From NCBI GenBank assembly GCA_913052345.1, contig CAJXDR010000024.1:1-37720 (forward strand): a DNA stretch of 37,720 bases, in the 5' to 3' direction. How positions within the stretch are numbered: the stretch's first letter is position 1; each line of letters begins with the position of its first letter. This DNA is from UBA4421 sp002470275. GTDB lineage: Bacteria; Pseudomonadota; Gammaproteobacteria; Pseudomonadales; Azotimanducaceae. The position numbers and the translations under genes were made by a program. Of this stretch, positions 1 through 7,898 are shown in pieces. Under the pieces are notes generated by a model. The model worked only from the letters and a program-made list of their open reading frames with translations. It ran no database searches and was not told the origin of the DNA.

Positions 1-731
1 TCGTCCTCATGCTCATCCTCGTCCTCGCTGTGCATGTCCTCAGCGTGTAACACGGCACCGGCGGGGATCTCGAAGTTCTTAAATTTGGCATCTCGATAAG
101 ATGCGAAGACGTTAAAGCCAGCGATGTTGCTTTGATGAGAAAAGAACTTTACTTCACCGTCATTGACACTTTGGGTCTCAATGCCGACGGAGGTTTCGCT
201 TTCGGTCAGGTCGGTTTGGGCGATGGTGTTGTCGACGATATTGATAATGCCGCCAATCGCACCGTTGGTATAAAGAAGAGAGGCGGGACCTCTGATGACT
301 TCGATTTGCTCGACGTTGAAAAGATCGACATCTATTTCGTGGTCAGCGCCTAAACCCGATACGTCGCGGTTCACCACACCGTTGGTCAAGACCTTCACTC
401 GGTCCCCGGTCAAGCCCCTGATGGTGGGTCTGCTGACCGCAGCGCCGAAGTCGGTAACCGAGAGGCCCAAGAACCGGTCAAGGGCATCGCCCAGGCCCAG
501 CGTGGCAGAGTCAGTGAGTGCGTCCTTACCCAAGACCTCAACTGTTCCCGAGGTCGCAACGTCCAGGTTGCCAAGCAAAGATGCTGTAACAATGGTCTCT
601 TCGATACTCGCTTCTTCCGCGAGTTCAGTCTCGTCAGTCATTGCGTGAGGACTTACGGTCATTAGGAGCGCAATAATGCTCCCAAAGAAAAACAAGGAGC
701 GAGATATCGCTCCCAGGCTCATTATTTTCAT
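1..731 (-). CDS. TonB-dependent receptor, N-terminal part (runs off the left edge), ZnuD-like candidate
   Basis: Outer-membrane TonB-dependent receptor; only about 243 N-terminal residues lie in the window, and the beta-barrel is beyond base 1. A signal peptide covers about residues 1-30 (hydrophobic SLFFFGSIIALLMTV, then SPHA). A TonB-box-like EETIVTAS follows at about 44-51, then a plug domain with RPTIRGLTGDRVKVL (101-115) and IRGPASLLYTNGAIGGIINI (147-166). At the window edge it enters an acidic/His-rich stretch (residues 229-243, HAEDMHSEDEDEHED). Such loops are known in zinc receptors of the ZnuD type, so a zinc or other transition-metal substrate is inferred, not shown. Start is the ATG at 731; no good ribosome site is visible. 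It lies 57 bp downstream of a small Cys/His protein on the same strand, probably cotranscribed. Receptor class is certain; substrate is not. Confidence 0.88.
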   Translation of the reverse strand, partial: MKIMSLGAISRSLFFFGSIIALLMTVSPHAMTDETELAEEASIEETIVTASLLGNLDVATSGTVEVLGKDALTDSATLGLGDALDRFLGLSVTDFGAAVSRPTIRGLTGDRVKVLTNGVVNRDVSGLGADHEIDVDLFNVEQIEVIRGPASLLYTNGAIGGIINIVDNTIAQTDLTESETSVGIETQSVNDGEVKFFSHQSNIAGFNVFASYRDAKFKNFEIPAGAVLHAEDMHSEDEDEHED

Positions 732-788
732 GTTGGATACCCTATTAAAATAGTCTAATTGCCCCAGTGGGCGCGATTCTGTTAACGA

Positions 789-1085
789 CTATTTTTGGGG
801 CGGGGGGGCTCTGATAGGGAATCCAAGATCTTGAGCGGTGCGTGGTGATCGCGAAGAAAGGCGAGGAGGGGTATCAGCAGCCGACGACAGGAGAAACAGG
901 ACGGGGGGCGAAGCCGTATCGCCCAGCTCCATCTCGCTGTGCCCACCACAGAACACACAGGCACTGACGTGCTCTTCCGCCTCATGATCGTGCAAGACCA
1001 GTTCTAACGCGCTAAACGAGATTAAAAGGGCGAGAACGAAGAATAGATATCTACGCGCTATGCTAGAAATTGCCGAATCTTTCAT
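789..1085 (-). CDS. Small exported Cys/His protein, DUF2946-like, putative periplasmic zinc chaperone
   Basis: 98-residue protein with an N-terminal hydrophobic segment (about residues 12-30), then a metal-binding-like cluster: H32, H34, H39, C43, C46 and H49, with CVFC as a CxxC. The C-terminus is Pro/Arg-rich and ends in RAPPPQK; an RAPP-type tail is common in small DUF2946-type proteins. Related small proteins next to TonB receptors are often annotated as zinc chaperones of zinc uptake systems; I use that only as a family analogy. The adjacent receptor carries its own His/Asp/Glu loop, which strengthens the metal link. Codon periodicity cannot be tested here, so a minor doubt remains for such a short gene, but the transmembrane segment plus Cys/His pattern is unlikely by chance. 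Confidence 0.68.
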   Translation of the reverse strand: MKDSAISSIARRYLFFVLALLISFSALELVLHDHEAEEHVSACVFCGGHSEMELGDTASPPVLFLLSSAADTPPRLSSRSPRTAQDLGFPIRAPPPQK

Positions 1086-1092
1086 TCAGATG

Positions 1093-1105
1093 GATTAAAT
1101 CATTT
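1093..1105. promoter_or_regulatory. Overlapping AT-rich palindromes upstream of the putative zinc genes
   Basis: Two overlapping odd palindromes lie just upstream of the minus-strand gene starting at 1085: GATTAAATC (1093-1101) and AAATCATTT (1097-1105). The position and AT-rich dyad fit an operator, possibly for a Fur-family regulator such as Zur, but the match to the known Zur consensus is poor. Recorded as a weak candidate only. Confidence 0.18.
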
Positions 1106-1135
1106 AGATGAACTGGACCACATCGGCAGACTGTA

Positions 1136-3025
1136 TCATGGCGTTGGCCTGCCGGAGGTGGAGTCTACCCAATCTAAAACCCTTTTTTCCAGCAGTTTAA
1201 GCGGTAGTGCGCCTCCTCCCAGGATTGCGTCATGGAAGTCTCTTAGATCGAAATTGTCGCCAAGTGTTTTTTCCGCGATGTCGCGCAGCTCCAGGATTTT
1301 GAGCATGCCGATCTTGTAGGATGTGGCTTGTCCGGGCATCACGATATAGCGCCGGACCTCTGAGCGAATACTTTCCAGGGGTTCGGGCGAATTGGCGGCG
1401 AAGTAGTCGATGGCGTCTTGCTCTGTCCATCCTCTGGCGTGAAGGCCGGTGTCTACGACGAGCCTGATAGCGCGCCAAATGGAGGCTGATAACCGACCAA
1501 AGTCCTGATAGGGGTCTTGATAGGTGCCTGGAATCTCCTTGGCCAAGTATTCTGAGTAAAGTGCCCAACCCTCCGTATAGGCGGTAAAGCGCGCCTGTGT
1601 CCGGAAGGTGGCCACATCTTCCAGCTCCTGGGCAATGGATATCTGCATATGGTGGCCCGGTAGGCCCTCATGATAGGCAATCACCTCCAGCTGATTTTTG
1701 GGCATGGCGCCCATATCAGATAAATGCGCGTAGTAGACGCCGGAGCGTGAGCCATCCGGGGTGCCGGGATAGTAGTGCTGGGCTCCGCCGTCACGTTCGC
1801 GAAATGGCTCCACTCGTCGTACCTCTAAGCCAGCCTTTGGCAGCAAGCCGAAAAAATCGGGAAGTTTGTCCTGGATGTTGTCGATAGCTGCCTTGGCATC
1901 GGTGATGTAGGCCTGACGACCTTCATCTGTATTAGGGAAGTAGTTCCACTCTGCATTGCGAACGTGCTCAAAGAAATCTGATAGCTCGCCAGTAAAGCCC
2001 ACCTGCTCCATGATGGCCTCCATCTCAAGCCGCAGGCGAGCCACCTCGTCTAAGCCGATTTGATGAATCTGGTCCGCAGTCAAATCCAGGGTGGTTTGGT
2101 TGCGCAAGCGGTATTCATAATAGGCGGCGCCGTTGGGTTGAGCCCCGACTCCGGTGACAACGTCGGGTGTTCGATCTTTCTCGTTTTCCGCCCAGGTAAT
2201 GATGTTCTCGTAGGCGGGCTGAAAGTGGGTCACCAGTGCGTCCTTGGCGGCGCTGAGCAACGAGGCGCTTTGTTTGTCATCGATCAATCCGTCGGTCTGT
2301 AGTTTATCGATCTCTGATTGGATGTCGGCCCATAGGTCGCTGTCCTGGTCCGCCTGGTCATCAAAGGGTTGGCCTGTGATGACGGCTTGGCTCTGGGTGA
2401 TAACGCCCTCTAGCGCAAAAAGCGGTGAGATAACGCCCTGGGCAGAGGCTTTCTGTGCGTTGGCCAGCGCCTCCGAAACTCGGGGTGCAACCGCCCGAAT
2501 ACGGGCGATGTAGGCTCGCATGTCGTCTTCACTCTTCACGGAGTGAAAGTTGATCAGGAAGGTCGGTAGGAACCCCTGGAGCCCATTCATCTGATCGAAA
2601 ATGAGGCCATCATAGAAAAAGTCTGCGCTCTGACGCATTTGCTCGGCTTGAAAAAGCCAAAGATCGTAAGAAAGCCTCTCACTATCCGTGAGGGCATCAT
2701 AGTCAAATAGCGACTCCATTTGGGCGGCTGACGCCAGCTTCCAGGTCAGCTCCTCCTGCATGTTCTCTATCGTCAAGGCATCAATTTCGTCATTACGTTC
2801 TGAGCGGCCTTGAAAGGTGAGCTGAACGGGCGAAAAGCCCAGCTCAATCTCGTATTGTTCATTCATCCAATCCGTGAATGAGCGCGCGGTGGCCTGGGCT
2901 TCAGGCTGTTTCTCTGGCTCGCTTTCGGCGCACCCCGTCAGGATCAGTTGGGTGCCAAGAAGGCACAGGGCAAGGCCTCGGCAGGGTGTGCGGGTATATT
3001 TCAAGAGCTGCTGTTTAAACGTCAT
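1136..3025 (-). CDS. DUF885 family lipoprotein, putative zinc metallopeptidase-like
   Basis: 629 residues, typical for DUF885. The N-terminus is a lipoprotein signal: positive residues, a hydrophobic stretch and the lipobox LTGC (Cys at about 32), so the protein should be membrane-anchored and periplasm-facing. The family hallmark HEGLPGHH sits at about residues 450-458 and resembles the HExxH-type zinc site of M32/M3-like peptidases; a second conserved region, YTEGWALYSEYL, follows about 35 residues later and supplies the expected Glu. The substrate of these proteins is unknown. Start is ATG 3025. The next minus-strand gene begins 50 bp downstream of its stop (TGA). Divergent from the CoA-transferase at 3189. 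The family call is firm; peptidase activity is inferred from the motif. Confidence 0.9.
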   Translation of the reverse strand: MTFKQQLLKYTRTPCRGLALCLLGTQLILTGCAESEPEKQPEAQATARSFTDWMNEQYEIELGFSPVQLTFQGRSERNDEIDALTIENMQEELTWKLASAAQMESLFDYDALTDSERLSYDLWLFQAEQMRQSADFFYDGLIFDQMNGLQGFLPTFLINFHSVKSEDDMRAYIARIRAVAPRVSEALANAQKASAQGVISPLFALEGVITQSQAVITGQPFDDQADQDSDLWADIQSEIDKLQTDGLIDDKQSASLLSAAKDALVTHFQPAYENIITWAENEKDRTPDVVTGVGAQPNGAAYYEYRLRNQTTLDLTADQIHQIGLDEVARLRLEMEAIMEQVGFTGELSDFFEHVRNAEWNYFPNTDEGRQAYITDAKAAIDNIQDKLPDFFGLLPKAGLEVRRVEPFRERDGGAQHYYPGTPDGSRSGVYYAHLSDMGAMPKNQLEVIAYHEGLPGHHMQISIAQELEDVATFRTQARFTAYTEGWALYSEYLAKEIPGTYQDPYQDFGRLSASIWRAIRLVVDTGLHARGWTEQDAIDYFAANSPEPLESIRSEVRRYIVMPGQATSYKIGMLKILELRDIAEKTLGDNFDLRDFHDAILGGGALPLKLLEKRVLDWVDSTSGRPTP

Positions 3026-3116
3026 GATCTGTAACTCGGCTAGGTAATGGAGTATACACCGCTGATAACAGGGTGTTCGACATCAACGGATGCCTGATAC
3101 TGAATACTGAACCATA

Positions 3117-3149
3117 GGTTTTAAACCACTGACATCGAAGGGTTAAAAT
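3117..3149 (+). promoter_or_regulatory. Putative sigma70-type promoter with overlapping palindrome for the CoA-transferase gene
   Basis: TTAAAC (3121-3126) and TAAAAT (3144-3149) are separated by 17 bp; the -10 matches the consensus at five of six positions and the -35 at three. The -35 is embedded in an 11-base odd palindrome, GGTTTTAAACC (3117-3127), a possible operator. It lies 40 bp upstream of the TTG start at 3189. By-eye prediction only. Confidence 0.35.
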
Positions 3150-3188
3150 AATGGATCAACGGCATAAATTACCGGAGGAAGGAACACT

Positions 3189-4319
3189 TTGGATAAAGAA
3201 CGGAATCAACGGACGCGCTCAATGCCGGCCCCGCTGGACGGGTTCCGAATACTTGACCTATCTGCCGTTGTTTCAGGTCCCATGGCCGCCGTAGTCCTGG
3301 CGGATCAGGGTGCAGATGTTATAAAAATCGAACCCCCTGGATGGGGCGATACCATTCGGGGCCTGGGTGCATCACGAAACGGCCTATGCGCCATCTACGC
3401 CATGATTAATCGGAACAAGCGATCGGTGGGCATCGACCTGAAACAGCCCCAAGGACAGGACTTGGTCAAGGCCTTGGCCGCCGATGCGGACGTGCTGCTG
3501 CAAAATTACCGGCCAGGGAAAATGACGGCCTTGGGCCTGGACTATGACACCCTGACGGCGCTCAATCCCCGGTTAATCTATGCCTCCATCAGCGGTATGG
3601 GCACCCAGGGGCCCGGAGCGGACAAGAAGGTCTACGACTATGTGATTCAGGCGATGAGCGGCATCCTAGACGTTCAGGGCCAGCGTCCTCTGGATGCTCG
3701 CCTGGCGGAAGAGCAGCAATCTTCCCAATCCCTGCAGATGGTTCGGACGGTGCTTTATGACAAGGTGACGGCCCTGACTATGGCTCAGGGCATCACAGCG
3801 GCACTGCTAGCGCGAGAGCGCAACGGGCTGGGGCAGCACGTAAAGCTTTCAATGCTGGATGCCGCACTGTACTTCAACTGGCCGGACCTCATGTGGAACC
3901 ACAGTTTCGAGGGCCAGGGGGTGCAGTACTCGGGAGATTTGGCGGACGTTTGCGGTGTCGTGGAGACGGCTGATGGGGCCATCGTGTCCCCGCACCTGGG
4001 TGCCGACTGCAGTGGTTATGAGACCGATGCGCTGCTTGATTTGCTTGGGCAGCACGATATCCCTTCGGCCCGGGTGAATCGTCGTGAGGACGTGGCCACC
4101 GACCCGCAGGTCATGGCCTCACGGTCGATACAGCGGATACAGCACCCTCGCGGTGGAACCCTGTTACAGGCGCGTTCGCCCATTCAGTTTAGCCAGTCGA
4201 CACCGCCACCCCATCGGCCCTCGGCGGACCTTGGCGAACACACTCATCAAGTCCTGACGGAGCTGGGTTTGGCGTCAGCAGAAATCCAAGAGCTAGCCGA
4301 TGCGGGCGTCATCGCCTGA
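3189..4319 (+). CDS. Family III CoA-transferase (CaiB/BaiF), internally shortened
   Basis: 376 residues, starting with TTG 3189; this start is chosen because GGAGGAAGG lies 6-8 bases upstream (an in-frame ATG further on has no such site). It probably moves CoA between carboxylic acids, or acts as an acyl-CoA racemase-like enzyme. Seen: the N-terminal Rossmann-like core FRILDLSAVVSGPMAA (19-34), DQGADVIKIEPP (39-50), NRNKRSVGIDLK (74-85), and the predicted catalytic Asp in LYDKVTAL (about D191). Odd point: between SMLDAAL (221-227) and IPSARV (291-296) only about 65 residues occur, where most relatives have about 110. The part after TADG (260-263) that normally carries the small-domain helices is largely missing, without a frameshift. 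The end GVIA is typical. Substrate unknown. Confidence 0.9.
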   Translation: MDKERNQRTRSMPAPLDGFRILDLSAVVSGPMAAVVLADQGADVIKIEPPGWGDTIRGLGASRNGLCAIYAMINRNKRSVGIDLKQPQGQDLVKALAADADVLLQNYRPGKMTALGLDYDTLTALNPRLIYASISGMGTQGPGADKKVYDYVIQAMSGILDVQGQRPLDARLAEEQQSSQSLQMVRTVLYDKVTALTMAQGITAALLARERNGLGQHVKLSMLDAALYFNWPDLMWNHSFEGQGVQYSGDLADVCGVVETADGAIVSPHLGADCSGYETDALLDLLGQHDIPSARVNRREDVATDPQVMASRSIQRIQHPRGGTLLQARSPIQFSQSTPPPHRPSADLGEHTHQVLTELGLASAEIQELADAGVIA

Positions 4320-4341
4320 AACCCGCCGCACTGAGGGTTTT
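4319..4341 (+). terminator. Weak hairpin after the CoA-transferase gene
   Basis: AAACCC (4319-4324) can pair with GGGTTT (4335-4340) over a 10-base loop, just after the stop codon and in the gap between two convergent genes. The stem is short and only a brief T run follows, so termination is uncertain. Confidence 0.25.
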
Positions 4342-4383
4342 GACGGGGCATCGGATTTGGGCGAGCCATTTTTGGACGAGCCA

Positions 4384-5430
4384 TTAAGGAAGGAGGATGA
4401 GCTTGCCCAAGGCATCACCGTCCTGCATTCGACGATGTGCAATCCCGCCCTCGGCAAGGGGCATTTGGTCCCCAACGTTGGCTGAAAGTGTCTTGTCACT
4501 AATGCCTACGCAAAAGCGCTCCCAAACCTCTGAGAAGCGCTCACTGTCGAAGGCATCTGAGCCAATGATGCTGATGCCGCGCTGATACAGGCTGCCAAGG
4601 GAGGGGATGGGCACCTGGTCGCCCGTGGTATTACCTACGCAGACCATTCGCCCCCGGGGCGCAAGCGCCGCCAGCGATGCCGTCCAGTGGGCGGCGCCCA
4701 CGTGATCGAAAACCATGTTGGTGCCCTGGCCTTGAGTAACTTCCATCACCCAGTCGGCAATGCTTCCCTCGCCGCTTACCCAGGTAGCGTCGGCGCCCAA
4801 ATCCTGGGCCCTTTGGGCCTTGGCCTTATCGCTGGCCGTCGCCAGAACCCGACATCCATGAGCCTTGGCAAGCTGAATCGCAGCAGCGGACAAACTGCTT
4901 GAACCCCCATGGACTAGCAGTATCTCACCAGGAAGCAGTAGGCCGCGCTGAAAGAGCGCGTGTTCTGCCGTCATCCAGGCGGTAGGGAAGGCCGCGGCCT
5001 GAGGAAAGGAAAGGTTCTCAGGGATCGCGTAAGCATGGTCTGCGGGGACAAGGCAGTGGGTGGCATAGCCGCCAGGATGGGTGCCTCCGAGGACGCCTAA
5101 CGCGCCATAACGATCCCCAAAGCCGGCAAAGCTTGAGCCGGCACCAACTCCATGCAGGGACGGATTGACCACCACCCGCTCTCCGGCTACGCGGTCCGTC
5201 ACGTCAGGTCCAACGCTCAGGACGGTTCCTGCGATATCCATCCCCGCCACGTGGGGTAGAGAAAAGCCGGGCAGCGTAAACCAGCCATTGCGCTGAACGA
5301 TATCCAGTCGATTGACGGCGGTGGCTGCCACGTGGAGCAAGAGATCACCTGGACCAGGGGTCGGGTCGGGCAGTTCTTCTAGCTGGAGAACATCCGCTGA
5401 GCCGTGTGCTCGATAGAGTAGTGCCTGCAT
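4384..5430 (-). CDS. MDR-superfamily NAD(P)H oxidoreductase (quinone oxidoreductase-like / zinc-binding dehydrogenase family)
   Basis: 348 residues, the usual length of medium-chain dehydrogenase/reductases. Seen: N-terminal GroES-like domain with PHVAGMDIAGTVLSVG (59-74), and GERVVVNPSLHG, which lacks the Cys cluster of structural-zinc alcohol dehydrogenases. A Rossmann domain follows with the cofactor loop VHGGSSSLSAAAIQLAK (about 173-189), a variant of the GGSSGVG pattern, then FDHVGAAHW and RGRMVCVGNT. Probably a cytoplasmic reductase of quinones or enoyl compounds using NADPH. It runs convergently toward the CoA-transferase and divergently from nfeD. Start ATG 5430, stop TAA. Superfamily is firm; substrate is unknown. 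Confidence 0.9.
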   Translation of the reverse strand: MQALLYRAHGSADVLQLEELPDPTPGPGDLLLHVAATAVNRLDIVQRNGWFTLPGFSLPHVAGMDIAGTVLSVGPDVTDRVAGERVVVNPSLHGVGAGSSFAGFGDRYGALGVLGGTHPGGYATHCLVPADHAYAIPENLSFPQAAAFPTAWMTAEHALFQRGLLLPGEILLVHGGSSSLSAAAIQLAKAHGCRVLATASDKAKAQRAQDLGADATWVSGEGSIADWVMEVTQGQGTNMVFDHVGAAHWTASLAALAPRGRMVCVGNTTGDQVPIPSLGSLYQRGISIIGSDAFDSERFSEVWERFCVGISDKTLSANVGDQMPLAEGGIAHRRMQDGDALGKLILLP

Positions 5431-5454
5431 GTTACCTCAGTCCGCTCATCAACC

Positions 5455-5510
5455 TTGTTTTGAGAACCCGTATCGCGCCGTTGGGCGCGTATCAATGCAA
5501 TTTGTTTTGA
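5455..5510. promoter_or_regulatory. Direct repeats flanking a palindrome between MDR gene and nfeD-like gene
   Basis: TTGTTTTGA occurs twice on the plus strand (5455-5463 and 5502-5510), 47 bp apart start to start. Between them is a perfect 6-bp inverted repeat CGCGCC/GGCGCG with loop GTTG (5474-5489). The cluster lies in the divergent intergenic region and could hold operator or promoter elements for either gene; no regulator is identified. Confidence 0.25.
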
Positions 5511-5565
5511 TCTCGGGTAAAAGTAACATTTGGAGCATCACCTAGTCTTGAGGGAGTCGGGCCAA

Positions 5566-6009
5566 ATGATGATTGATCCACAGTATTGGTGGTTAGGGAT
5601 TGGCTTCGCACTTATTTGTGCTGAAGTCCTGATGGGGAACTTCATTCTTTTTTTTCTCGGCATTGCTGCGGTCATCGTGGGCGTGGCTGTCTCGTTGGGC
5701 ATGCCTGGCGGTGCATGGCCATTTGCCTTATTCGCCGCGCTCGCCGTCGTGCTGTTGGTGACCCTCCGCGCCAGGCTCAGTCAGCATATCGTTGGGGACG
5801 CGTTCAAGGGGTCTAAGGATGAAGATTTCATCGGTCGAGAGGTGTGCGTAGAAACCGGCTTCGACGACGTCAGCCCGCACCGAGGCAGGGTGGGCTATCG
5901 CGGCGCGAGCTGGGACGCCAAAAGTGAGGAAGCCCAGCTTGAGTCCGGGTCCTTTGCCACAATCACCTCGCGTGAAGGCAACCTCTTAATCATAAGCAAG
6001 GAGCGTTAA
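5566..6009 (+). CDS. NfeD family membrane protein (short type)
   Basis: 147 residues when started at ATG 5566, preceded by GAGGGAG at a suitable distance; a TTG start 36 bases upstream is open but has no such site. Seen: three hydrophobic segments in the first ~75 residues (ALICAEVLMGNFILFFLGIA, AAVIVGVAVSL, and PFALFAALAVVLLVTL), then a soluble C-terminal domain (VGYRGASWDAKSEE, TSREGNLLIISKER) that fits the OB-fold of NfeD proteins. Its stop TAA is directly followed by the ATG of an SPFH protein, the classic NfeD/stomatin arrangement. In such pairs NfeD is thought to partner the SPFH scaffold in membrane microdomains or membrane-protein quality control. No ClpP-like protease domain is present. 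Confidence 0.9.
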   Translation: MMIDPQYWWLGIGFALICAEVLMGNFILFFLGIAAVIVGVAVSLGMPGGAWPFALFAALAVVLLVTLRARLSQHIVGDAFKGSKDEDFIGREVCVETGFDDVSPHRGRVGYRGASWDAKSEEAQLESGSFATITSREGNLLIISKER

Positions 6010-6963
6010 ATGGATGGCTTATTCTTTAGTGTCGCCGTGGCCGTCTTGGTGGTCATTGTTCTCTTCAAGACTGCCCGGGTGGTACCACAGCGGGAGCAGT
6101 TTGTTGTTGAGCGTTTGGGCAAGTACTCGAAAACCCTGGATGCAGGGTTTCACATTCTCGTCCCCTTTGTGGATGTGGTGGCCTACAAGCATACGCTGAA
6201 GGAGCAAACGGTAGACGTTCCTTCTCAGAGCTGCATCACCAAGGACAATATCTCAGTAGAAATCGACGGCGTGATCTACCTTCAGGTGAGCGATGCGCGA
6301 GCCGCTAGCTATGGTATTCAGGACTATATGTTCGCGACTTCACAATTGGCGCAAACAACCCTTCGGTCGGAAATCGGCAAGATCGAACTCGACCGAACAT
6401 TTGAAGAGCGAGAGACCATCAATGCTCAGGTCGTTAACGCCGTGGATCGTGCTGCAGAACCCTGGGGAGTGAAAATTCTGCGTTATGAGATAAAGGACAT
6501 CGTGCCCCCAGCCTCGGTGAAGGACGCCCTAGAGAAGCAAATGCGGGCAGAGCGTGAGCGCCGAGCGGTGGTGGCCTCATCCGAAGGTGAGCGTCAGGCG
6601 CGTATCAACGTTTCAGAGGGGGATCGCCAAGAGGCCATCAATTTATCTGAAGCAGAAAAAACCAAGCAGATTAACGAGGCCGAGGGTCGTGCCGAAGAGA
6701 TTCGGCTGATTGCCGAGGCCACGGCCACGGGTATCCGTGAGGTTGCGTCGGCGCTGACGGAGCCTGGGGGGCGCGATGCCGTGAATTTGCGCGTGGCGGA
6801 ACAGTGGGTGAGCGAATTTGGCAAGCTGGCCAAGACCAGCAACACCATGATTATTCCCGCCCAGCTCGGTGATATTGCGACCTTGGTGACGACCGCTATG
6901 GGGACCATGAACGCCATGGCCGAAGGCGGGGCTAAACAAGACACAAATCAGGACAAAGGCTAG
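6010..6963 (+). CDS. SPFH/band 7 (stomatin-like, QmcA type) membrane protein
   Basis: 317 residues. One N-terminal membrane segment (about residues 4-20, FFSVAVAVLVVIVLF), then a band 7 domain: RVVPQREQFVVERLGKYS (23-40), GFHILVPFVD, the SITKDNI-like CITKDNISVEIDGVIYLQV, the conserved SEIGKIELDRTFEERE, and VKILRYEIKDIVPP. It is followed by an Ala/Glu-rich coiled-coil (ERERRAVVASSEGERQA through LIAEATATGI) and the C-terminal region LVTTAMG. Likely oligomerises at the inner membrane and modulates proteases or membrane domains, together with NfeD immediately upstream (zero-base gap, ribosome site AAGGAG in the nfeD end). Start ATG 6010, stop TAG. Length and domain order are normal for the family. 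Confidence 0.95.
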   Translation: MDGLFFSVAVAVLVVIVLFKTARVVPQREQFVVERLGKYSKTLDAGFHILVPFVDVVAYKHTLKEQTVDVPSQSCITKDNISVEIDGVIYLQVSDARAASYGIQDYMFATSQLAQTTLRSEIGKIELDRTFEERETINAQVVNAVDRAAEPWGVKILRYEIKDIVPPASVKDALEKQMRAERERRAVVASSEGERQARINVSEGDRQEAINLSEAEKTKQINEAEGRAEEIRLIAEATATGIREVASALTEPGGRDAVNLRVAEQWVSEFGKLAKTSNTMIIPAQLGDIATLVTTAMGTMNAMAEGGAKQDTNQDKG

Positions 6964-7079
6964 GCAATCGTCCAGGTTTGGGCGGCCCGGCACGGGATAG
7001 ATTAAACTGCCAAGGCGGAACGTCAGCGCTTGTGAGAGGGCTTGCGCTGCAGAACAAAAACTAGCTTTTAGGAAATGAG

Positions 7080-7403
7080 ATGAGGCTGCCCTACAACGCA
7101 AAAACCGTCACCGGCGATCGTTTTGAAATTGACTTTCCCCTGCATGAGGAAACCGAAGACGCGGTCAAAGTGCACCAGATGCTGACCACGATTTTAGAAA
7201 CCATGGACGAGCAAATTAAGGTGCTCGGCCCGGTTGGAAACGGCGATGTGCTTCAGGCCATGGCCATGGCGCTAGCCGTTCGGGCACGTATTATTCATGC
7301 CCCAGCAGCCACCCTGCGCGAAATCGTAACAACCTTGGTGGAGAGTAATCTCGCGGCGACCCTCGAGGCCGAGAGACAGAGTCCGCCTGCGGGGCATGGC
7401 TAG
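7080..7403 (+). CDS. Small hypothetical protein (107 aa)
   Basis: I do not recognise this family. 107 residues, no signal peptide or membrane segment; the first 30 residues look beta-rich (TGDRFEIDFPLHEETEDA) and the rest predicted helical (VKVHQMLTTILETMDEQIKVL, then ALAVRARIIHAP and REIVTTLVESNL), ending in a disordered-looking tail. An AGGA element sits seven bases before the ATG at 7080. A 116-bp gap separates it from the SPFH gene, so it may have its own promoter. Its stop TAG overlaps the stop of the convergent DUF3429-like gene in a shared CTAG. Composition and the good start context support a real gene; the function is unknown and nothing in the neighbours defines it. Confidence 0.7.
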   Translation: MRLPYNAKTVTGDRFEIDFPLHEETEDAVKVHQMLTTILETMDEQIKVLGPVGNGDVLQAMAMALAVRARIIHAPAATLREIVTTLVESNLAATLEAERQSPPAGHG

Positions 7404-7894
7404 GAGGCGACCGTTTGGCTCAACAGCGCCAGGCCAAGGAGACCGAAGCTGAGAAAGGCCGTGAGGCGAACGCGTAGAGGCAGGTACCAGGCGGGCAGGG
7501 TCGGGATCACCGGCTGACGGCGTTCGAAGGCCAATAGCCCAACGAGTCCCAGCACCAGCGCCAGACTGGTGACAGTCGGCTGGAACTGAAGCGCCAGCAC
7601 CATCCACAGTGACGGCAGCACGCTGACCAGTAGCCGGGGTAGCGCCAGGGTCGGCATCGTCTCATCCAACAAGCTGATGCCCCATTGAATGCCCCCGAGA
7701 AAGCAAAAAATACTGCCAACATACAGATTACCCAGCTGGAGCAAGGACCCTGCACGGTCGGGCAGCAGGAGGGTGAGCGCCATACAGCCAATGATGGGCA
7801 GAAGGCCACCGTAGCCCAGGCGTGCGGCCAGGGTGCCTTGCGCGCGAGGTGTTGCTGGCTCGCTGGAGGTGACTGGAGAATTTGGGGAGGCCAC
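7400..7894 (-). CDS. DUF3429 family membrane protein
   Basis: About 164 residues from a GTG start at 7894, five bases after the stop of the upstream LptF-like gene. An in-frame TTG at 7948 would add 18 residues and overlap that gene; neither start has a clear ribosome site. Seen: LGYGGLLPIIGCMALTLLL near the N-terminus, then GSIFCFLGGIQWGISLL, the GGIQWG signature region of DUF3429, and further hydrophobic segments (LVSVLPSLWMVLALQF, LALVLGLVGLLAF, LTAFLSFGLLGLALL), about five membrane spans in all. These are inner-membrane proteins of unknown role. Translational coupling to the LptF-like gene is likely. Stop shared in CTAG with the convergent small gene. Confidence 0.8.
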   Translation of the reverse strand: MASPNSPVTSSEPATPRAQGTLAARLGYGGLLPIIGCMALTLLLPDRAGSLLQLGNLYVGSIFCFLGGIQWGISLLDETMPTLALPRLLVSVLPSLWMVLALQFQPTVTSLALVLGLVGLLAFERRQPVIPTLPAWYLPLRVRLTAFLSFGLLGLALLSQTVAS

Positions 7895-7898
7895 GGGC

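Noticed and set aside
295..648. Plus-strand open frame of 117 codons at the left end
   Set aside because: Ser/Thr-rich shadow opposite the TonB receptor plug domain, whose minus-strand frame has clear motifs.
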